NCBI GenBank assembly: GCA_020845975.1
Contig: JADLET010000134.1
Location: 1 to 49,916, forward strand
DNA length: 49,916 nt
Direction: 5' to 3'
Source: Gammaproteobacteria bacterium
GTDB taxonomy: Bacteria; Pseudomonadota; Gammaproteobacteria; SZUA-140
The notes under the pieces were generated by a model that saw only the letters and a list, made by a program, of their open reading frames with translations, did no database searches and had not been told where the DNA came from. How positions within the stretch are numbered: the first letter of the stretch is position 1; every line of letters begins with the position of its first letter. This document shows, piece by piece, positions 43,905-49,916 of the stretch. Both the position numbers and the translations under genes were made by a program.

Positions 43905-44468
43905 ATGATGAGCGGAGACTGGCAACTGCGCGCGGCCGCGCGCTGCATTCATGGCGGTGGCATCATCGCCTATCCCACCGAGGCGGTGTACGGACTCGGC
44001 TGCGATCCGCTGGATGGCGATGCGGTGTTCCGCCTGCTCGACCTCAAACAGAGACCGCTCGCGCAGGGACTCATCCTGATCGGCGCGGAATACGCCCAGC
44101 TCGCGCCCTACGTCGGCCCTGTGTCCGGGCCAGTCATGAAACGCGTCCGCGCCAGCTGGCCCGGCCCCGTTACCTGGCTGCTGCCGGCATCACCGGGCGT
44201 GCCTTACTGGCTGTGCGGCGCGCACGCAACCATCGCCGTGCGCGTCACCGCGCACCCGCTCGCCGCCGCGCTATGCCGCGCCGCCGGCCACGCGCTGGTC
44301 TCCACCAGCGCCAACCGCCATCTCCGGCCGCCGGCACGCAACGCCCTGCAGGTCGAACGCCACCTAGGCGCCGAACTCGACTACGTGCTGACCGGCAGGG
44401 TCGGGCCCCGGAAACATCCGAGCGAGATCCGTGACGCGCTGAGCGGCCGCGTTGTGCGGCCGGGCTGA
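43905..44468 (+). CDS. tsaC: Threonylcarbamoyl-AMP synthase (TsaC/YrdC/Sua5 family)
   Basis: 187 aa, the short TsaC form without the Sua5 extension. GGIIAYPTEAVYGLGCDPLD, LLDLKQRPLAQGLILIG, SWPGPVTWLLPAS, ATIAVRVTAHPLAAALC and LVSTSANRH are the family motifs. It makes threonylcarbamoyl-AMP for t6A37 in tRNA. The start is either the ATG at 43905 or the one at 43908. It begins 19 bases after purE and precedes hemF, an association also seen in pseudomonads (tsaC-hemF). Confidence 0.94.
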   Translation: MMSGDWQLRAAARCIHGGGIIAYPTEAVYGLGCDPLDGDAVFRLLDLKQRPLAQGLILIGAEYAQLAPYVGPVSGPVMKRVRASWPGPVTWLLPASPGVPYWLCGAHATIAVRVTAHPLAAALCRAAGHALVSTSANRHLRPPARNALQVERHLGAELDYVLTGRVGPRKHPSEIRDALSGRVVRPG

Positions 44469-44478
44469 TCATTCGCCT

Positions 44479-44504
44479 GGGGCGCAGATTTCAAATCTGT
44501 CCCC
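44479..44504. repeat. GGGG-CAGATTT-C-AAATCTG-CCCC palindrome between tsaC and hemF
   Basis: Arms GGGGCGCAGATTT and AAATCTGTCCCC around one C, with one unpaired difference. Same family as 36667-36691; it lies 10 bases after the tsaC stop. Confidence 0.7.
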
Positions 44505-44521
44505 TCCTCGATCTGCGCTAG

Positions 44522-45478
<957 letters not shown>

Positions 45479-45550
45479 TCGCCGCGGCTTCGTTTGTAAT
45501 GCCGCGCCACGCGTTGCTCAACCCAGGCGGCGGCGATCCCGCTTGACCTT

Positions 45551-45634
45551 GTAGCCCGGAGGGAGCAATGCGCAATCCGGGGATGGCTACCGCCCCTCCC
45601 GGATCACCGCGCCATGCGCATACATCCAGGCTAC
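45551..45634. repeat. GTAGCCCGGA-type BIME/MITE-like element
   Basis: GTAGCCCGGA (45551-45560) pairs with TCCGGGGATGGCTAC (45576-45590) as one 40-base palindromic unit. A second partial unit ends TCCAGGCTAC (45625-45634). This is the general form of a common gammaproteobacterial intergenic repeat. No gene lies in 45479-45653. Confidence 0.65.
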
Positions 45635-45653
45635 GAAACGGCGACCCCCCGAA

Positions 45654-46487
45654 TTATTCTTCACCGGGTCTGCAGTAACCGGCACAGGGAAGACTGTACC
45701 AGCGCGGCTCGCCGTCGAGGCGCAGCGCGGTCAGCGCGCCGCCCCAGATGCAGCCCGAATCGAGGGCGAAGATGCCGGGCGCGTGATAGCGCCCGAGCGT
45801 CGACCAGTGACCGAACACCAGCCGTAGATTGGCGCTGGCGCGATCGGGGACATCGAACCACGGCTTCAGGTCATCAGCGCGCCCGAACGGCGAACCTTTT
45901 TCCTTCAGATGGATGCATCCCTGTGTATCACACAGACGCAGGCGCGTGAGGCAATTGAGGATGAAGCGTAGACGCTCGATACCACGCAGCTCATCGGACC
46001 ACCGATCCGGCTTGCCACCGTACATGTCGCGCAGGAACGCGACGTAATCATCGGAGCGCAGCACGGCCTCGAGCTCGGCGGCGCAGCCAGCCGCCTGCGC
46101 AAGGTCCCACTGCGGCGGCAGGCCGGCATGGATCATGGTATAGCCGAGCGCGGCGTCGTGATGCAGTAGCGGCAGATGCCGCAGCCAGTCGATCAGCTCG
46201 TCGCGGTCGGGCGCGGCGAGGATGTCATCGAAGGTGTCGTCCGGACCCGGGTCGCGCGTGCCGCTCGCAATCGCCAGCAGATGCAGATCATGGTTGCCGA
46301 GCACGGTGACAGCGCGGTCGCCCAGGCTCTTGACGAAGCGCAGCCCCTCGAGCGAAGCGGGCCCGCGGTTGACCAGATCGCCGACGAACCACAGCCGGTC
46401 GGTGTCAGGATTGAATTCAAGCAGCGAGAGCAGCGTCATCAGTTCGCGCTGACAACCCTGCACATCGCCGATGGCGTAGTCAGCCAT
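45654..46487 (-). CDS. apaH: Symmetrical bis(5'-nucleosyl)-tetraphosphatase
   Basis: 277 aa metallophosphatase cleaving Ap4A to ADP. It starts MADYAIGDVQGCQRELMTLL (motif GDVxG). GDLVNRGPASLEGLRFVKSL and VLGNHDLHLLAIA (GNHD), the later HAGLPPQWDL and FGHWSTLG complete the metal and phosphate sites. ApaH removal of Np4 caps and Ap4A is linked to stress. Minus strand, 194 bases from dtd, with repeats in between. Confidence 0.96.
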   Translation of the reverse strand: MADYAIGDVQGCQRELMTLLSLLEFNPDTDRLWFVGDLVNRGPASLEGLRFVKSLGDRAVTVLGNHDLHLLAIASGTRDPGPDDTFDDILAAPDRDELIDWLRHLPLLHHDAALGYTMIHAGLPPQWDLAQAAGCAAELEAVLRSDDYVAFLRDMYGGKPDRWSDELRGIERLRFILNCLTRLRLCDTQGCIHLKEKGSPFGRADDLKPWFDVPDRASANLRLVFGHWSTLGRYHAPGIFALDSGCIWGGALTALRLDGEPRWYSLPCAGYCRPGEE

Positions 46488-46548
46488 GGAGCCTCCCCGG
46501 GGACAATTTGATTAGTAGCAACACCTGTTTACGGATTCGCTGTTCATC

Positions 46549-46589
46549 GGGAACAGATTTATTATTATCCAAAAAATAAATCTGTCCCC
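46549..46589. repeat. GGGAACAGATTTATT hairpin (REP-like)
   Basis: GGGAACAGATTTATT and AATAAATCTGTCCCC pair around about 11 AT-rich bases. Same GGGGACAGATTT family, long form. A further half copy, AATAAATCTGTCCCC, lies at 46663-46677. Confidence 0.7.
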
Positions 46590-46704
46590 GACGTCAATTA
46601 TACGGCGCGACGCGCGGTATTGACGTAGTTTGGCGCTGAACAGTGTGAGGCCAAGCTCAATAAATAAATCTGTCCCCAACGTCAGTTATCTGGCGCGACG
46701 CGCA
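46575..46704. repeat. 88-bp-spaced direct repeat containing the dtd 3' end
   Basis: 46575-46616 and 46663-46704 are about 90% identical over 42 bases: AATAAATCTGTCCCC, then ACGTCA, TTAT and GGCGCGACGCGC. The right copy includes the last codons of dtd (RVAPDN, stop). The left copy would encode RVAPYN and stop in the same relative frame. Confidence 0.75.
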
Positions 46705-47131
46705 GGGAGAAGGTGACCGGGCCGTCGTTGATCAGGGCGACCTGCATGTCGGCGCCGAACTCGCCGCACTCGACACGTAGCGGATGGGTGCGCGTACGCG
46801 TCAGGGCGTAGTCGAACAGGCGGCGCGCCTCTGTGGGCTCCGCCGCCGGGGTGAAGCTGGGGCGCAGGCCGGAGCGGGTGTCCGCCGCGAGCGTGAACTG
46901 CGACACCAGCAACACCTCGCCGCCGACATCGAACACGCTGCGGTTCATGCGGCCTTCGTCGTCGGCAAAGATGCGGTAGTTCAGCACGCGCTCAATCAGC
47001 CGGTCGGCCTGCGCCTCGGTGTCGCCGCGCTCCACCGCCAGGAACACCAGCAGTCCGCGGCCGATCTCGCCGACGGCGCGACCGTCCACCTGCACCCGCG
47101 CCGAGACGACGCGCTGCAGCAGCGCGATCAC
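46682..47131 (-). CDS. dtd: D-aminoacyl-tRNA deacylase
   Basis: 149 aa starting at GTG 47131, which overlaps the pip stop (GTGA). Recycles D-aminoacyl-tRNAs. It has [58 protein letters not shown] (the SQxT motif) and the late GxPxT-type loop [13 protein letters not shown] longer frame exists upstream but overlaps pip and shows no family similarity. The gene end lies in a duplicated repeat (see 46575-46704). Confidence 0.95.
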   Translation of the reverse strand: MIALLQRVVSARVQVDGRAVGEIGRGLLVFLAVERGDTEAQADRLIERVLNYRIFADDEGRMNRSVFDVGGEVLLVSQFTLAADTRSGLRPSFTPAAEPTEARRLFDYALTRTRTHPLRVECGEFGADMQVALINDGPVTFSLRVAPDN

Positions 47132-48078
47132 GTCAGGCGCTTGGACAGATCGACGGTCGCGCGCACCAGCGCGTCGACGATGCCGGGCTCGAGCGCGGAG
47201 TGGCCGGCGTCGGGGATGACGCGCAGCTCGGCGCGCGGCCAGGCCTGGTGCAGGTCCCAGGCGCTCTTCAAGGGACATACCGCGTCGTAGCGCCCGTGCA
47301 CGATGACGCCGGGGATATCCGCCAGGCGGTGGGCGTGACGCAGGATCTGGTCCGGCTCGAGAAAGGTATCGTTCATGAAGTAATGGCACTCGATGCGGGC
47401 GAGGCTGAGCGCGGTGTAGGGTTCGGAGAAGTGGTCAACGACCTCCTTGCGCGGCAGCAGGTTCGAGGTCTTGCCCTCCCAGCGCGACCACGCCTTGGCG
47501 GCAGCCATGCGCGCGATCTCATCCTCGCCGGTCAGGCGGCGATAATAGGCGGCGACGAGGTCGCCGCGCTCGTCCTCGGGGATGGGGCGCAGGTATTCCT
47601 CCCAGTAATCCGGAAACAGCCAGCTCGCGCCCTCCTGGTAGAACCAGCGGATCTCCGCCGGCCGGCACAGGAAGATGCCGCGCAGGATCAGGCCGAGCAC
47701 GCGCCGGGGATGGGCCTCGGCATAGACCAGCGCGAGGGTGGAACCCCATGAACCGCCGAACACCAGCCAGCGCTCGATGGCGAGGTGCGCGCGGATGCGT
47801 TCGATGTCGGCGACCAGGTGCGGTGTGGTGTTGTCGTGGAGCTCGGCATGCGGCGTCGAGCGGCCGCAACCGCGCTGATCGAACAGCACGATGCGGTAGA
47901 CCTCGGGATCGAAGAAGCGGCGATGCCAGGTCTCGCAGCCCGAGCCGGGACCGCCATGCACGAACAGCACGGGCAGGCCCTCGGGATTGCCGCACTCCTC
48001 GATATAGAGCGTATGCAGCGCATCAACCTGCAGGCTGTGCGTGACATATGGCTTGATTGCGGGATACTGCCCGATCAT
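47128..48078 (-). CDS. pip: Proline iminopeptidase
   Basis: 316-aa alpha/beta hydrolase that removes N-terminal proline. [22 protein letters not shown] is the oxyanion loop, [14 protein letters not shown] follows, and the nucleophile serine is in [12 protein letters not shown]. The Asp is in [15 protein letters not shown] and the His in [12 protein letters not shown]. Start 48078 ([11 protein letters not shown]) has GGGGGAAGG upstream; an ATG five codons earlier lies within this ribosome site. Coupled to dtd. Confidence 0.94.
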   Translation of the reverse strand: MIGQYPAIKPYVTHSLQVDALHTLYIEECGNPEGLPVLFVHGGPGSGCETWHRRFFDPEVYRIVLFDQRGCGRSTPHAELHDNTTPHLVADIERIRAHLAIERWLVFGGSWGSTLALVYAEAHPRRVLGLILRGIFLCRPAEIRWFYQEGASWLFPDYWEEYLRPIPEDERGDLVAAYYRRLTGEDEIARMAAAKAWSRWEGKTSNLLPRKEVVDHFSEPYTALSLARIECHYFMNDTFLEPDQILRHAHRLADIPGVIVHGRYDAVCPLKSAWDLHQAWPRAELRVIPDAGHSALEPGIVDALVRATVDLSKRLT

Positions 48079-48106
48079 TTTACCTTCCCCCATTCCCTGA
48101 CAGAAT

Positions 48107-49147
48107 CTAGATCAGCGTGGCGCCGATCCAGTGACCGATCAGATAAGTCGCGAGGCCGGCGCCGGCGCCGATGAGCATCATGCGCGCCCCGCTCCACAGC
48201 GCGCCCTTGCCGGTGAACAGGCTGAGCAGCGCACCCACGCCGAACAGGGCCGTCAGACTCAGGGCGATCATCACCGCGACAGGGCGCCCGCCGGTCCCGA
48301 GCAGGAACGGGATCAATGGTATCAGCGCCCCCGCGGCGAAGGAAACAAACGAGGCGACCGCCGCACCGAGCGGTGAACCAAGCGTTCCGGGATCGAGACC
48401 GAGTTCCTCGCGCGCGAGCGCGTCGAGCGCCTTTTCGTGGTCCTTAAGCAGGTCGGCGGCGAATTCGCGCGCCTGCGCCAGATCGAGTCCGCGCGCGTTG
48501 TAGATGAGCGCGAGCTCCTCCGCCTCCTCTTCCGGATATTCATCCAGCTCGTCGCGCTCGAGACCGATCTGGTATTCATACAGCTCGCGCTGCGAGCGCA
48601 CCGAGATGTATTCGCCGGCCGCCATCGATGCGGCCCCCGCCAGCAGACCAGCCGCGCCGGTGAGGAGAACCACGCCGGTGTCCTGCACCGCGCCGACCAC
48701 ACCCAGCAACAGGCAGGTATTGGAAACAAGGCCGTCGTTGACACCGAACACGGCAGCGCGCAGATTGCCGCCGCGACCGAGATTGGAATGGCGATAACCG
48801 ATCTCCTCGACCGAGGCGGGCATCGCATGGCCCGGGCCGGGCGCCGGATGGGTGTAGACGGACAGGCCGCGAATCTTCATGGCGGCCAGCGCCGGACGGA
48901 TCGCGCGCGGGCCGATGCGGCGGATCAGCCAGGCGATGACGCGGGTGCGCCAGGTCGACCGCGGTCGATGCGGCACCGTTTCGCCGGCGGAGCGCATCTT
49001 TTCCTCCCACAGTCCCGCCTGTGTCTCGGCGGCATGGGCCAGTGAATTGAACAGCGTGGCCTTGGCGGGATCATCCTCGACTTCCGCCATGATGCGATAC
49101 AGCCCGGCGGAACGCTTTTCCTCGGCCCAGCTTTCACGGTCGCCCAT
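48107..49147 (-). CDS. VIT1/CCC1-type iron/manganese transporter with helical N-terminal domain
   Basis: 346 aa. Residues 1-55 (EKRSAGLYRIMAEVEDDPAK and LAHAAETQAGLWEEKM) look like a ferritin/rubrerythrin-type helical pair with several Glu and His. From about residue 125 is the VIT1/CCC1 domain: LRAAVFGVNDGLVSNTCLLL, AASMAAGEYISVRSQRELYE, an acidic cytosolic helical part (RDELDEYPEEEAEELALIYN) and two C-terminal TM pairs ending GLATYLIGHWIGATLI. The arrangement resembles MbfA-like iron exporters. GAGGAG lies before the ATG. It is in line with pip and the metH-like gene. Confidence 0.88.
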   Translation of the reverse strand: MGDRESWAEEKRSAGLYRIMAEVEDDPAKATLFNSLAHAAETQAGLWEEKMRSAGETVPHRPRSTWRTRVIAWLIRRIGPRAIRPALAAMKIRGLSVYTHPAPGPGHAMPASVEEIGYRHSNLGRGGNLRAAVFGVNDGLVSNTCLLLGVVGAVQDTGVVLLTGAAGLLAGAASMAAGEYISVRSQRELYEYQIGLERDELDEYPEEEAEELALIYNARGLDLAQAREFAADLLKDHEKALDALAREELGLDPGTLGSPLGAAVASFVSFAAGALIPLIPFLLGTGGRPVAVMIALSLTALFGVGALLSLFTGKGALWSGARMMLIGAGAGLATYLIGHWIGATLI

Positions 49148-49191
49148 CGGGGGGACTCCTCAACGCAGCCCAGAAACGGCTTGCGCGCAGC

Positions 49192-49916
49192 TCAGCGTGC
49201 GCCGTTCTTGGCTTCCATGATGCCATTCATCAGCTTGAGGCCGCCGAAGGCATCCTTGGCGTAATGCACATTGTCGGGCACGGTATAGGCGGCGCGGCAG
49301 TCGCCCTCGACATAGCGCCGCGTCAACGCGGCGCCGCCGAGCAGGACCGGGATATCCACGCCCTGGCGCTTCATCTCCTCAAGGTTTTCCTTCATGATCA
49401 CGGTCGATTTCACCAGCAGGCCCGACATACCGACGGCGTCCGCGCGGTGTTCGAGCACGGCATCGATGATGTTCGTCAGCGGCTGCTTGATGCCGAGGTT
49501 GATCACCCGGTAGCCGTTGTTGGTCAGGATGATGTCGACCAGGTTCTTGCCGATGTCGTGCACGTCGCCCTTGACCGTGGCGAGCACCAGCGTGCCCTTC
49601 TGCTGGCCGTCGGCGCGCTCCATCAGCGGTTCGAGGAACGCCACCGCGGCCTTCATGGTCTCGGCCGACTGCAGCACGAAGGGCAGCTGCATCTGGCCGG
49701 AGCCGAACAGCTCGCCAACCACCTTCATGCCGTCGAGCAGCAGCTCGTTGATGATGTCGAGCGGCCTGTATTTCTTCAGGGCCTCGCGCAGGTCGTCCTC
49801 CAGCCCCTTCTTGTCGCCATCGATGATGCGCTGCTTGAGCGCCTCCTCGACCGTCTCTGCCTTCACCTTCACCGTCGCCGCCGCCTTGACGTCCTTGAAC
49901 AGGTCGACGAAATGGA
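49192..49916 (-). CDS. metH: Cobalamin-dependent methionine synthase-like protein, C-terminal part (5' end outside window)
   Basis: At least 241 residues; the frame is open to the window edge ([20 protein letters not shown]). The helical cap domain ([20 protein letters not shown] followed by [15 protein letters not shown]) precedes the B12-binding domain. The cobalt-ligand motif is [22 protein letters not shown] (His of DVHDIG), followed by [20 protein letters not shown] and [15 protein letters not shown]. The protein ends soon after ([10 protein letters not shown]), so the C-terminal AdoMet activation domain of E. coli MetH is absent. The cap/B12 sequence resembles the actinobacterial/cyanobacterial type. 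It could also be a stand-alone corrinoid subunit; the upstream sequence would decide. Confidence 0.85.
   Translation of the reverse strand, partial: HFVDLFKDVKAAATVKVKAETVEEALKQRIIDGDKKGLEDDLREALKKYRPLDIINELLLDGMKVVGELFGSGQMQLPFVLQSAETMKAAVAFLEPLMERADGQQKGTLVLATVKGDVHDIGKNLVDIILTNNGYRVINLGIKQPLTNIIDAVLEHRADAVGMSGLLVKSTVIMKENLEEMKRQGVDIPVLLGGAALTRRYVEGDCRAAYTVPDNVHYAKDAFGGLKLMNGIMEAKNGAR

Overview
The window looks like chromosomal backbone of a GC-rich gammaproteobacterium. The evidence is gene order typical of that class: dusB-fis overlapping by 4 bp, nudE-cysQ divergent from yrfG, prmA-(DUF3426)-dusB-fis-purH upstream of purD, asmA-mutY-yggX, and rph-rdgB-hemW. The several c-type cytochrome genes, both hemF and hemW, and a persulfide-sensor type repressor point to a respiring, possibly sulfur-exposed organism. 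I cannot name the species; a Chromatiales-like or Acidiferrobacterales-like lineage is only a guess. No integrase, transposase, phage gene or CRISPR array is visible.

Layout. 1-2991: start of yicC (minus, cut by the window edge), then rph, rdgB, hemW and a CPXCG protein. 3084-5828: serB, then trmB and thiS-thiG on the minus strand. 5950-7145: tRNA-Gly(CCC), a host-attachment (baeRF-like) protein and small membrane proteins. 7319-10949: asmA-mutY-yggX, overlapping and co-directional. 10978-12217: an SUMF1-like lipoprotein candidate (minus) and tRNA-Phe(GAA). 12504-15869: a 1121-aa secreted protein (CSLREA, beta-helix, four DUF11 repeats, CFI-box tail). 16001-16660: a methyltransferase. 16709-21811: a SqrR/BigR-type ArsR repressor with a clear promoter and operator, an RND adaptor, an RND permease and a DUF2892 protein. 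21846-23586: a DUF1566 protein and a class V aminotransferase. 23621-25838: a three-gene cytochrome operon (b561-DHC fusion, SHP, DHC) behind a perfect PmrA/QseB-type box. 25908-30735: srkA, a GFA protein, mscL, nudE-cysQ, yrfG and a YkgJ protein. 30952-31695: a beta-barrel protein. 31940-36656: prmA, DUF3426, dusB, fis, purH. 36711-41694: two paralogous repeat proteins on the minus strand, sitting between purH and purD. 41925-45478: purD, purE, tsaC, hemF. 45654-49916: apaH, dtd, pip, a VIT1/CCC1 transporter and the 3' part of a metH-like gene, all minus.

How the genes fit together. Housekeeping functions dominate: purine synthesis (purH, purD, purE), heme (hemW, hemF), thiamine thiazole (thiS, thiG), nucleotide-pool cleaning (rdgB, nudE, apaH, yrfG), tRNA modification and quality control (trmB, dusB, tsaC, dtd, rph). 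The accessory content is the RND module, the SHP/DHC cytochrome module and three large secreted repeat proteins with sorting-type tails.

The intergenic DNA holds several families of short dispersed repeats: GGGGACAGATTT palindromes, heptanucleotide tandem repeats that run into the 3' ends of coding genes, a GTAGCCCGGA element and an ATTCCCGC-GAAA hairpin. No gap between genes exceeds about 300 bases; the largest (12218-12503) carries hairpins and a copied fragment of tRNA-Phe.
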